A stretch of 64,000 nucleotides of DNA from Balanoglossus misakiensis (lineage: Eukaryota; Hemichordata), in contig CM082584.2 of assembly GCA_040954595.2 (NCBI GenBank), positions 9,920,001-9,984,000 of the forward strand. The letters are read 5' to 3'. Below, one piece after another: positions 48,801 through 58,460 of this stretch. The translations under genes and the position numbers were made by a program. Positions within the stretch are counted from its first letter, which is position 1, and each line of letters begins with the position of its first letter. Below the pieces are notes generated by a model that worked only from the letters and a program-made list of their open reading frames with translations, ran no database searches and was not told the DNA's origin.

Positions 48801-50891
48801 GATGATAATGATGATTGATGACAATAAATTTACAAATCAAAGAAAACACCGAACTTTCATCACGTTGTCTTACCTCTATAAGCCCAGCTAAAAGAAGCTT
48901 ATTCACATAAACTGTGGCTGTGTGGGCATAGTAGAATATTAATGGTAGTCGCAGCCTATCGGGACATTTGTAGAATACTGAATCATCTGGTGCATAGAAA
49001 TAACAAAACAAAATTAATTGAAAGACTCAAGAAATCAATGCTGGCACAGCAATGTATAGCTTTGTGGGACAGACTTATTTTCAAGTCCAAATTGCATGTT
49101 GTGTTTCTTGTGTCACTAGTTCACAAGGGCATTAGGACCAAAACCAGCCTGCCAAAATCCAGTAATCTCAAAAAGGGTTTTAATTCCATCAATTGAATGA
49201 TGTTGCCCAATACTAGTATATCAAGATAGCACAAACTATGACAATTATCCCAAAAGTTGCAGCTCATGGAGAATTAAACATCAGAAACGAGAAAACGTAC
49301 ACGTAGATCGATGAATAAAGATATTATTTTGAGGCACAGATCGTTGTGTAAAAAATATTTTCGTAACTCTGTAATATCCTGCAGCAGTACATGTACAAAA
49401 TTGTACGTTCATGTCTGAACATGTTGTGTGTATGGTTACACAGAATATGGCAGAATTACATTGAAATTGATATTTCTGAGACAGGTCAGGGCTTCCAACA
49501 TGCCTGATTCTTGCCCAAGACATGCAGCCTTGCCCAGGCTTGATTGGATCAGTAGCACAGACGAGGTCAAAGTGCATTGTATACTGTACGCTACAGTAAT
49601 CGAAAGTACTGGGTAATAACTTTTACAGCTATGCTGGGCTGGGCACTCGACTGAGCATGCGTGGTGATGCAGTGAAATGTGGTACATACATGTACTAAGA
49701 GCTGAATTTGATTATTTTTGTGCGATTTGGTAGGCCCAGAAAGCAGTACTATATGTACTAAAGAGAAAGTGGACCAGTCGAGCACCACTTAGAGGTATAC
49801 AGCCACCTTTAATTTACATATGCCTATATATGGCCAAAAGGGCGTGTCCAAGTTGCAAACGACCACGTGGTGTCGCACTGAAAATCTGTAATTGGCTGTA
49901 TAATTCTCCATGGGAACAGTGGTTAAATTAGTGGTTTAACATTCACATAGTTGTACAGAGAAGAATTTGGGTTGTGTTTTGTTCAGGGTGATGCATTCTT
50001 TATCACTGAAGCATATTCCAACAAAACCAGCCTTGTCCACACATTGAACAATGATTACACTGTGTTAAGTGATAGCATCAGGTCATTCAGTTGTGGAGAC
50101 GATCCCTCTTAACCTTGGGATAGGTCACTGTGTTCTAATTCTGTTGCTGCCACCTCTCATACATCTGACCAGCTACATGTACCAACTTTCAAAACTTGCA
50201 CTTAGGCCAGGACAACCGACCAATCGGACAACATCTTACAAGGAATATTATATTAAATTTGTAGACCGTCAATATGAGTTTGTGTGCAATATAACTGATA
50301 CTCATCTTACGAAGGTTGGTGAAGTACAGCAATGAAACGCGCATCATGCACATATATAGAATTGTGCGCAACTGTGCTCTGAAGTTGAAATTGTAAATTA
50401 ACAAGGTGTGAACAGATGGCAGCTTGGCATGGCCACCATACACATAAATTGTGTGTGACGTATTTGTTTACAACCCAATCTAATTGGCAACTGAGAAACA
50501 GGAATCTGTGGTAGCTGGTCAGGTACTGGAAATGGCAAAACAAAAACAGCAAATACTTAAAATTGGTTTAAATACTGCATATCTGCTTTCGAAGACAAAT
50601 GGCCAACGCTTGCTTACCTTTCAGACCTGTGTACAAGCTCTCATTGAGTTCATAGGAGTTTTCAAAGTATGCCCTGATCTCACTGAAATGTGACAAAAGG
50701 ATAACAAAATGTGATGGTGGAACAGAACATGAAGAGACTCAGTCTCTCCTGGGACATTCACAATTAAATGGTATTGGCGATACCCTTGAACTTTAAAATT
50801 GCTGATTTACTCACTCTTTGGTGGTGTTGGACAAATCCACAGGTTTCATCGATGTCAGGCAGTATTTTCCCGTTAGTAGCAGTTCCTCCAT
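39755..50891 (-). CDS. ovoA: OvoA, 5-histidylcysteine sulfoxide synthase / 5-thiohistidine methyltransferase (complete, 18 exons)
   Basis: An iron enzyme of ovothiol biosynthesis: it joins cysteine to histidine C5 as a sulfoxide (EC 1.14.99.52), and its C-terminal domain N-methylates 5-thiohistidine. Coding exons in transcript order: 50891-50815, 50682-50618, 48986-48874, 48598-48530, 48075-47935, 47660-47534, 45781-45664, 45469-45306, 44898-44736, 44520-44373, 44113-44027, 43814-43650, 43508-43334, 43184-42925, 42820-42638, 42493-42415, 40081-39976, 39845-39755. Phases agree throughout, giving 2331 nt and 776 residues. The DinB-type region (about 1-197) has YYAHTAT (His69) and HERIHIE (His164, His168), the HX3HXE iron site of OvoA/EgtB. 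The FGE-like region (about 198-537) has FPSYGWDNEYPE, MPWDWPVDVNY, RLPTEAEHH, HGNVWEWVED and STGDEASRYARFSFRRHFFQ. The methyltransferase (538-776) has HFGCGPGR (SAM loop). An in-frame TGA five codons before the ATG supports this start. Confidence 0.95.
39976..40081 (-). CDS. ovoA: ovoA exon 17
   Basis: 106 nt, phase 1-2: AWLARLWEITQPTGVVAIVT then SRDWNKDKLEPIIGR. It follows a 2.3-kb intron. Confidence 0.9.
42081..42260. mobile_element. Short TIR element (pogo/Tigger-like MITE) in ovoA intron 16
   Basis: Left end CAGTAAAACCTGCATGTCTA AACCGAAC and right end GTTCGGTTTAGACATGTTTTTA are inverted repeats. Both ends are flanked by TA (42079-42080 and 42261-42262). The CAGTARAACC start and TA target are typical of pogo/Tigger-type Tc1-mariner relatives. 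It is 180 bp, non-coding, with two further internal GGTGTCTGG / GGTGTTCGG-like segments. Confidence 0.65.
42415..42493 (-). CDS. ovoA: ovoA exon 16
   Basis: 79 nt, phase 0-1: LTWIPNELYGYDFTLMDMTD then RLLNAK. It is consistent with the methyltransferase catalytic strand and following helix. Confidence 0.9.
42638..42820 (-). CDS. ovoA: ovoA exon 15 (methyltransferase)
   Basis: 183 nt, phase 0-0. ILAVDYSGLFIDAAMKLQAT follows the SAM loop; the acidic D of VDYS is the expected ribose-binding residue. The donor GTGTGG is weaker than the others. Confidence 0.9.
42925..43184 (-). CDS. ovoA: ovoA exon 14 (methyltransferase, SAM loop)
   Basis: 260 nt, phase 1-0. It has SAVHFGCGPGRLAFQLSRTF, the glycine-rich SAM-binding loop of class I methyltransferases. 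Confidence 0.93.
43334..43508 (-). CDS. ovoA: ovoA exon 13 (end of FGE-like domain)
   Basis: 175 nt, phase 0-1: GGSWVSTGDEASRYARFSFR, RHFFQHLGFRMAR, then a linker to the methyltransferase. Confidence 0.95.
43650..43814 (-). CDS. ovoA: ovoA exon 12 (HGNVWEW; GC donor)
   Basis: 165 nt, phase 0-0: GFHDVHGNVWEWVEDSFNGL ... GKHTMMQ. The donor is CAG|GCAAGT, a non-canonical GC splice site with otherwise perfect consensus. Confidence 0.92.
44027..44113 (-). CDS. ovoA: ovoA exon 11
   Basis: 87 nt, phase 0-0: KASSLGVEADIIYNDDIEAN then LNLVYGSST. It matches the AN-N--YGSS-PV region of the family. Confidence 0.92.
44373..44520 (-). CDS. ovoA: ovoA exon 10 (MPWDWPV segment)
   Basis: 148 nt, phase 2-0. 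It carries MNMPWDWPVDVNYHEARAYC and RLPTEAEHHAMRGP, highly conserved FGE-like motifs. Confidence 0.95.
44736..44898 (-). CDS. ovoA: ovoA exon 9 (Gly/Cys- and Asn-Gly-rich insert)
   Basis: 163 nt, phase 1-2. It encodes ECKGGCGGVLGGYTPC and later NGVNGSNGVNGSNGVGNG between HPSFWV and YRAIF. Two exact 18-bp units code for the NGVNGS repeats. Frame and splice sites are intact, so it is probably coding, but it looks like an expanded loop. Confidence 0.8.
45306..45469 (-). CDS. ovoA: ovoA exon 8
   Basis: 164 nt, phase 2-1. It has FEATKYLITNREFYDFVKAG and YWSAEGWEWKEYRQANHPSF, typical FGE-like core. Confidence 0.94.
45664..45781 (-). CDS. ovoA: ovoA exon 7 (start of FGE-like domain)
   Basis: 118 nt, phase 1-2. 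It has VGKPFDFPSYGWDNEYPELE, the FPSYGWDNE signature of the sulfatase-modifying-factor fold in OvoA. Confidence 0.94.
46440..46945. repeat. Degenerate tandem repeats in ovoA intron 6
   Basis: GACTCGGCAAAATCGTTTTA-like segments recur at about 46452, 46671, 46800 and 46929. GTGTAGTTTCTGTTTGG plus GTGTCACTTGCATA recur at about 46548 and 46850. The period is near 129 bp for the last steps. Confidence 0.6.
47359..47515. repeat. Two-copy 78-bp tandem repeat in ovoA intron 6
   Basis: Two units begin ATGCCAATTAACCTTTG and contain ATTCATCGTGAATATTTT, in direct tandem. They end about 20 bp from the exon 6 donor. Confidence 0.75.
47534..47660 (-). CDS. ovoA: ovoA exon 6 (HX3HXE iron site)
   Basis: 127 nt, phase 0-1. 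It reads WAVFMGIEHERIHIETSSVL then IRQLPVELVKPP. HERIH supplies the second and third metal histidines. Confidence 0.95.
47935..48075 (-). CDS. ovoA: ovoA exon 5 (NYRMGG segment)
   Basis: 141 nt, phase 0-0. It carries NYRMGGSFKWPSIKEVTEYR and DTPLQLPINQESPW, conserved in OvoA proteins. Confidence 0.94.
48530..48598 (-). CDS. ovoA: ovoA exon 4
   Basis: 69 nt, phase 0-0. It reads ERVNFEFETLFETGVDEMSW then DDT, the family's FETGVDEMSWDD signature. Confidence 0.93.
48874..48986 (-). CDS. ovoA: ovoA exon 3 (first iron-ligand histidine)
   Basis: 113 nt. It reads YKCPDRLRLPLIFYYAHTAT and VYVNKLLLAGLIE. The His of YYAHT is the expected first metal ligand by analogy with EgtB. Confidence 0.93.
50618..50682 (-). 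CDS. ovoA: ovoA exon 2 (DinB helix)
   Basis: 65 nt, phase 2-1, encoding DEIRAYFENSYELNESLYTG then LK. An inverted copy of this exon with its splice sites is found at 58361-58425 on +. Confidence 0.92.
50815..50891 (-). CDS. ovoA: ovoA exon 1 (start codon)
   Basis: Opens MEELLLTGKYCLTSMKPVDL and ends NTTK plus GA at GA|GTGAGT (phase 2). The ATG context is AACATCATGG. A non-coding exon probably lies further upstream. Confidence 0.85.
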
Positions 50892-53800
50892 GATGTTCTT
50901 CAATCAGTAACGATTTCTATGAAAATAACAAAACCAATATTGTCATTTCTGCTAATTCAAGGAAACAACTTCTGTTTAAACTCTTCTAGGTAGATGATAG
51001 CGTGGGCCATTTATTGATTTGCAAAACAATCATCTATAAATCTAATTACTGCCATGGTATTATTTTTGTAACATGACATTTTATAAACATTAATACCATC
51101 AATCTAGCTGTCACTAAAGCCAATTAATTTTAGTAATTAAATTTCGTGCAATTTCATGTCAGAACATGTTCCCAGGGGCAAGTTGCCCCAGGTTTGTATA
51201 GAAAAAAATGATAAATATCATACAAAAGCTGAGCTAATGGTGGTTTCATGCACAGACCTTCTTGTTGTTTATTAATTGGTGCAGTATAGGTCAGAGTTTG
51301 ATGGAAAACAACTTGGTTGACTACATTTAACTAATGACCTAAGGCACAATGACACTGCAGTTTTTCCATCAGAAGCCCAAGTATGCTCAATAATTAGGGT
51401 ACGCACAACTATCTGACATTAATGACAGTACCATACTCTTTGAATGAAGTCTGATGAAGTCTTAGTATCTCAGAGCTTTGACCAACGTCTAACTTTATCT
51501 CATTTGCTCAGTACAAAGGTAATGGATGATTATCACATCCATGGTTCAAAAGGTAAATGATGTCCTTGTATTTTTAGTTTGGGATGGCAATCAGTGGTGC
51601 AGCTGGACCACAGATGCAATTTTCATGGGGGCTAAAAAAAGTTCTGAAATTGGGAACCTGTCTTTACAGGCATTTCAAACCTTAAAACATGTTCTAGTTC
51701 TTGTGTTCCAATTTTTGTTTTGTTTTGGCGCCCTAGTTTGTTTTTGAAGCTGTTACTCCAGTAATGATTCATGACTTTTGGCCGAGATGGCAGCTTGGAC
51801 TTTGGAAACAGAAGTTAATAGTAACCAAATGTGAAGTGTGAAATGACTATTTTGAGCATAAAATATGCATTTTCCGTCACTGAAGAATTATAAACAAGGT
51901 CAGGTCAAGGACTGTTTTTTGTTTGTATGGCACACATCAACACGTGAGTGCACGATTCCACAGGTCAACCAGTACGTATTGGGATTGGTACGAGTGTCGA
52001 TACAAGACCAATCTTGCCTACAACTACTGCTTCTGATTGACCTTTGACATTTGCCCTTCCACGGATGACTGAATGAATGAATGATGAATGAATGAATGGA
52101 ATTTCACACACCAGTAACACTGTTCCGACCCCATTCAATGAATGGTTGTAATTAGAAATATGAAATAAAATATTAACGATGATTGCCAATTTAATTTTAA
52201 TACAAGAATATGGGCTAATACCAGTAAAATATATTGCAAAGCTGACAGGATTGTTTCTTGCGGTATTAAGCGCCAGTGGCTTATTCCAACCAATTACAGT
52301 CTTGTCAATTTTGATCATTTGCATGGAAGGGGGGTACGAATTTTACCATTTTTGAAATAACCTAGAAGTCCGGCTACTTTCACTTTCCCTTTTGAAACAA
52401 AACCTTGGAGACAGTTTCACTTTCATTTCTTGTTCGGTTCCTTCCTCGTAAGGACGAATGTCAACAAAACTTACCATGGAAACAAATTGACCATACAAAG
52501 TTGAGTGGGGGGAATTTTTGTAAAAGTCTTTTATTTCACCTTTTGATAAATACATGCTCAACCATGCAGGTACAAAGGAGTTAATTGCAATTATTAAGTC
52601 ACGACTCACTGCTGATTACCATTATAACTCTGAGGATGTTGTTATTATTACATGGTACACGTACACCAGAGTTTCGTATTTGTAGGTGAACCTCTTTGAA
52701 TTGTTTTTAATACACTAATATTAAACCAACTCTCATTTTATTGGTGTAAATTATTCATCTCTGTGATCTAGGCATTGAAAAATTCTGTGAGTTGTCTGGT
52801 CTGATACTAGAACCCATACAGAAGAATACCATACTGCAAACGCCCATCCTGGAAGTCGGACAGCTCAATAGATAGTTGACAGAGGAAGCATATGACAACA
52901 TCACTTTCCTCTACTTTGGGATAGTAGTATATGTGTGCAGCAGTAGCATACCTCCATCATTGCTCTGATATAAAAATATGTTTGTCCTTAATTGATATTT
53001 AAACTGCAATTATATCCTCTGCAGTTCCATCTGTTTTGGCAGAGAATTTATGCTATATATATATGTCAAAGTCTGGTCTAGGCACTTAATATATATCAGA
53101 TTTCTACCCTCATTTTTTTAAAATTAATACATCTTTCTATATTTTTGGATGTTGTTGTAAAAGGTGGCTACGACTGAAAAGTGTTTTTATTATAATGAAG
53201 TACCGATTTCAACCTCTAGCTCTGTCTGAATATTGGGGAGACACATTGCATTCATTCACCTCAGAGCATCTTTGTCTTTTTTAACTATTCATTCAGTTGT
53301 ACACAATTAGGTTTTTTACTCTTTAACTCAGTCTTGTATTGTGTGCACATCACATAATAGCGTAGTGTTCTTTCACGTATAAAAGCTGTCTGAGTGGGCC
53401 AGGCTACTGCCTTGACAAAGTTTGAAAAGTTTCCACAGACATGTGGTAATCAATGATCAGAGTCGTTACATAACACAAAGGATGAGTTTACACTGTTATG
53501 ACACTCCAAACATGACCCCTGACCTTGGAAATGCAGGGGGGGGTCATAATAAACAACTATAAAAGGGCAATCTGCACACCTCTTTTATCAGCTGTATCTG
53601 ACATGAACAGATTAACTTGATAAAGATTTCAATGGAAAACAGAGATTTGCAGCTTCATAATTATTCAATGTCAACGTAACCTTCAGCAAAAACCAGATAG
53701 AGATTGAAATTTGCCCCTTATAATGAATGTGTTTGTATTATCTCACTCAGCCATGCCCGGGCCAAGGCACCACACTACTGGTGACTGTCAATAATGGCTT

Positions 53801-54716
53801 ATAGCCTTTTCATGGAGATGAAAATTTACTGCTCCCAGAATGTGTATGAATGCAAAAGTACAGCCGTGGAAAGATTTCCATTGAGAAGTCTGCACCTGTG
53901 GTCTGCTATCATAGTACAAGCATAAATTATTATTTCATTGGATTTTCACACTAAACAGAAACACTTGCAAAGTGCTAAGATTAAAAGCAAACAAGTCAAT
54001 ACCTTGTGTACCTTTTAACACTGGACACTAATGGATCAATTGTTTACAAATGAACCAGGCCAGCAATTAAGAAAACAAAAATAGGGCTTCTCAGGAAAGA
54101 ATCACCACTTTTAAAATTTTAAAATCACCACTTTTAAAATAGATTTTTAAATGCCACATTTCTTAGTTTTGTCAGCCATGGAGCTTTTTTAATCTGTTCA
54201 AATTAAGGGCTTGATCTGTGACATGTTTTTTTCATGATAAAGTGAATGAATCTGTAGAAAACAGAACTTTCTGTTTGCTGCTATTTGATTGCACTAACTT
54301 GGAATTTCACTGGGTTTTTCCTTGCTACACTAAAATATGGGAACATGGTTTTTGCCCACAAAACATACTTTTGTGAAGACACGCACACATGCAAAAAACA
54401 TGTAGTATACTGTATAGAGCCTAGACTACACTGCTATACATGCGTGCACATGCTGTCATATTTGTCTAAGTCAGTTTTTGGTTGGGTTAAACCTAGGTGT
54501 ACGTGTTCTGGAAAATTGTTGGCATGCTGCCCCTTTCCGTGACCGACAGCTGTACTTGTTTTGTCATGATTGACGGCGAGGGAACAACTTAACGAGGCTT
54601 TTTTGTAGGGAAACAACTGTTTTGCTGCTGCGGCCAGAATCGAAAGAGTCCCCCCCCCCCCCTCCCTCCGGTCCTACACTATGGTCCTTCATACGCAACA
54701 TGACGCATGAAATGAA

Positions 54717-54771
54717 CACTTGTGCAAAAAAAAAAAAAAAAAAAACGTATTACGTTTTTTTTGCGCAAGTG
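54717..54771. repeat. Imperfect palindrome around a poly-A/poly-T core
   Basis: CACTTGTGC-(A)n-CGTA faces TACG-(T)8-GCGCAAGTG. One G/T difference and unequal A and T run lengths break the symmetry. A poly-C run precedes it (54650-54662). Confidence 0.7.
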
Positions 54772-56363
54772 CAAGTAACGTTTTTGTGCGGTCGGCACTT
54801 TGTGCAGTAGTGTTACTATAGTTAGAAGATGCGATAATTCATAGGACACTCAGCTCCGTGTAAAGGTACGGAGAAAAGCGGACACTACACGACTAAATAC
54901 TGCGCTGAAATGGGCTCTCCGAAACGGAAAATGCGGACGATGATGGGGCAACGTGTATTACATAACATTTTATTTGAGTGTGCAGCACGTTAAAACGGTA
55001 CGTAACTTGTGACGTCGTGGGAGTTCGCCTTATTTGTACAAAAATCTTCTCGCCCCAAACGCTATTTTTTGCATTTGGCAAGCGGGCAGCGGAAACATAC
55101 ACCATGACATGCAACCGATTTATGTTCGATTTCTGGACGGAGATGTTTGGCTCCGGACCGTAGCAAATTTCAGCCAAATATCGCAGAATGTAGACGTCTC
55201 TTGTAAGTTGTTACGTGTTGTATGGGAGGTACATGTACTTTACAGACGACCTGTTCTGGTTCTCAAAGAAGCTCACATTTCAATAACAAAGCTAAGCGTA
55301 CGCACGCACCGCTATACACGTACTACGCTTTCCCAAATTTTGTCACGGAAGGGATCCTCGCACGTCGCAAAAATAAGATATTGATATTGGTGTATGGATC
55401 ATTGTCAACACAGGACTTGGGTAGCAGAAGTGTCCCCCACCCCCACCCCACCCACCCCTGCTGGAGTATGCGGCAATGTGGGTCAGGTCAGCATGCATAT
55501 TTAGTTGACGGGGGAGGGGCGTGTCTTATGGCAGGACTTAACAGACTGACTGACTTGAGTCTCAACTCTAAAAATGGATTACACAACTAATCCACACTAG
55601 AATCACACATTTCGAAATTTACTTTATTCCACACAAATTATTCAATTTAAAACGAGAGAAAGTCATGCCAATTTCAAATTTGTATGGTACTTGAATAAAA
55701 CACTAAACTCAACCACAGAGACTAAAGCACTTTTTATTTGAAACCGTTGTTCTTCTACAGACTTGAAAACTGCTGACATCATGCTTACACAGCGCTGGTC
55801 CATGTATTGATCCTTTAGCCATCGGTTATGCAAGAGTTTGCCCTTAGCTGTAATATTTGCATTGCTGGTAAAAGGTTTGGGCCAAGGCAGTTATCACACA
55901 GCTGAGATGATAAGTAGTGCATATAAGCATTAACAGTACAGTGTGTACTAGTAGCACTCGTTTGTCCATCCTTCGAGTTACATATCATACCACACAGGTG
56001 CAGATGGACTATGGCTTACAGCAAAGTCAATGTGCTTGTCTGAGGTGATATAATTACAACGAAATACTAAATACTTAACAATAGCATAATAATGACGAGC
56101 ACGATTGTTTGGTCGTAACTATGGATGTCCCGGCCACAGATAAATGAATGATTATAACATTGCTGAATAATTCATAATCATGATCAGATAACCATCCTTC
56201 ACCGGCCGGACCGGCTACAGTAGTGTGACGACCCCCACTTAGGGAGGGGTCTGCTCGGGGTCCCCGACCGGCCTGCTGACAGCATTCCAGTCGATTCGCT
56301 AAAAACCATGTTAAACACACATGTCTAGAAAAGAAACGTCGAAACTTAAACGCATCTGGGTAT

Positions 56364-56400
56364 CAATAATAATAACAATAATAATAATAATAACAATAAT
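56364..56400. repeat. (AAT)n tract
   Basis: AAT units interrupted by AAC. It directly adjoins the donor side of the candidate exon at 56407. Confidence 0.85.
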
Positions 56401-56406
56401 ACGTAC

Positions 56407-56552
56407 CTTCTATGCTGTACTAGATGAAACAAAGTCAAAATCGGCAAATTCCCTCTAGCAAATAAGTCAATGATCCAACTTATTCTGGAAACCTTCCCTG
56501 TTTTGTCCGTAATGTCAGACGGAGCTTCTTGGAGATCAGTGCAGTGCAAATC
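56407..56552 (-). CDS. Candidate orphan exon, possibly death-effector-domain-like
   Basis: An open 146-nt segment on - is framed by an acceptor (TTACAG) and a strong donor (AG|GTACGT), phase 0 to 2. It reads DLHCTDLQEAPSDITDKTGK then VSRISWIIDLFARGNLPILT and LFHLVQHR. The helical pattern with an RGNL turn recalls the second half of a death effector domain, but this is a weak resemblance by eye. I could not link it to other exons. A possible AATAAA on - lies near 55623-55628. Confidence 0.3.
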
Positions 56553-58360
56553 CTGTAACATTAACAAAGTCATGGACGCGGATGTAGCACAGATTACAGG
56601 GGGGCTCGTGATATAAGTGATTTTTTTAAATAGTGAAAGAAAGATTCTAACCCACTGTATACAGGGCATGTTGATTAATGAGGTCGAGGTAACTCATCCC
56701 CATTCGCCCGCTCAATATGATGATTTTACATGAATGCAGGGATGTTTCACACACATAACCCTGAAACATACATACATAACCCTAATATTACAGACATCAC
56801 GCAAGGGAGGGGGGAATGAGGTCTATCTGCATCTTTAACCTCTCCCTGGATTGGCACTGAATGAGTACTAGTATACCGATTTCCCACCTGATATTTGTCT
56901 GCTGGGGAAAACCACGGCTGTGACTTACCTGACAGACTGAATATAATAATGCCAGTGAGTCCAGGCGGGTTCGTCAGTCTAGTCTTGGAGTTCAACCACG
57001 CCTGATGCTTCCTCTGTGCAAAATGACCCATTTCCCTCTTGAATGAGCAACTCAGCCCGGTTTGTTTCGACCATTCCATTTTTACCAAAGGGGTGGCATA
57101 TGCTATACTTAGAAGAGGGGCAAGCATCGTCAGATCCGGGAGTCAAGCCCTTGTCGAATTGTCCCCACGCCTGTCCACGCAGTAAAATATAAATGTTCTG
57201 CGCAACTTTATTTATCAATTATTAGATTTCTGTAAAATAATTACCCATGGAGCTACCACCTGACCGAAAGTTCAAAAACCAGTGGGCGTACCCAATGACA
57301 AAGCTAATATAAGATTATTTGCCAATACCAAACGAATTTTAAGACAAAAGATTATCGGCTGTATCTTGTCCTGGCATTGTTCCAAGACAAAAGACATAAA
57401 TTAAAATCGGGAGAATAAATGAAACACAAAAGGACCGTAAAAAAACAGAAAAACAGAACAAAAGTAGAAGCTCAGAATTATTACAGATTCGTCAAAAACG
57501 TTCCCACATAAAAATTAACAGCATTAAACCAAGTGTAAAAGTACGCGGAAAAAAATAGTCGAGGAAACAAGCTCGGTGCGTTGATTCAATATATACATCT
57601 CATATCCGCGTTGATGATGTGGAGCTTTTCCGCCAAACAGTCAGAGATGCAATCTCATCCCGGAAGGAGTGAGGAGATCAGATATATACGAAGTCTACTT
57701 TCTAGACTACCAGCACATTTACTATCTGAAAGGATGGTCAACTCATCAACCCGAAATATGTCGCCGAGGGGGACGTTTTATTCTACAGGTAGTCAATTTC
57801 GAACGATGGGTTTACTACCAGTAAATTAAACTTTAAAGTTTAGATTTCGATGTACCTTAAGTCAATTCTAATTAAGCTTTCTAAATTAAAACAACCCTCC
57901 ATGTATTGAATACAAAATGCAGTCTTTATCACCGTGACGAATTTTTTTTCTCGATCCCTTTATACATCATTTTTTCACAACAGTCCAATTCATTTTCCCG
58001 TAAGACTAGTAGGCCTTTATAAAATAAGCAAATACAATCTGCAATGCAGGGCAAGTTAAACAGAAGGCTTTCTTCAGTTTGTCGACGTTTCGTCAGACAT
58101 AGCCATCCTTTGTTAGTTTCTAGGGATTCTTTCGTTTTTACTTCTGCTTTACTTTTTGTTGTGTTCAGTTCATTTAGATTATTGTTTCTCCTGTGCGGCG
58201 TTGTTGACTTTGTCGAAACTGCATTTACGAGAAAGTAATTTCTTGGATGTATCTCGTTCGGTATTTCGTATATCTTTGTTGCTAATTTACCGTTATGTGT
58301 TATGATACGTTTTATGATATTATCATAAACCACACGGTATCCTTTTTTTTCACATTTCAG

Positions 58361-58425
58361 TGAGATCAGGACAGGCTTTGAAAACTCCTATGAACTCAAT
58401 GAGAGCTTGTACACAGGTCTTAAAG
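58361..58425 (+). pseudogene. Inverted copy of ovoA exon 2 with flanking intron sequence
   Basis: 65 nt with the same length, phase, acceptor (CACATTTCAG) and donor (GGTAAGC) as ovoA exon 2 at 50618-50682, but on the opposite strand. Four substitutions change two residues (AY to TG) and leave one silent change. Similarity extends into both introns, about 58338-58460. No copy of ovoA exons 1 or 3 is seen nearby, so it is probably a duplicated fragment, not a second gene. Confidence 0.85.
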
Positions 58426-58460
58426 GTAAGCGTGGGCCATTCGTCTTTGAAAGCACACAT

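Larger units (their letters stand above)
50892..56400. other. Region upstream of the ovoA start codon
   Basis: No coding exon recognised. Up to about 54.5 kb the DNA is as CpG-poor as the ovoA introns; beyond it CpG is common. An untranslated first exon and promoter of ovoA near 54.5-55.3 kb would fit, but I could not define splice sites for it. Confidence 0.4.

Noticed and set aside
56747-57127. 126-codon ORF on - ending near a CAG|GTAAGT donor, considered as the exon before 56407-56552
   Set aside because: Its phase does not join the candidate exon in frame, and the frame that would join has a stop just upstream.
57929-58333. 134-codon ORF on - beside the exon 2 copy, with a GAAACGTCGAC segment reminiscent of repetitive-element tails
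   Set aside because: I could not match it to any element family; no reverse transcriptase, endonuclease or TIR motif is visible.
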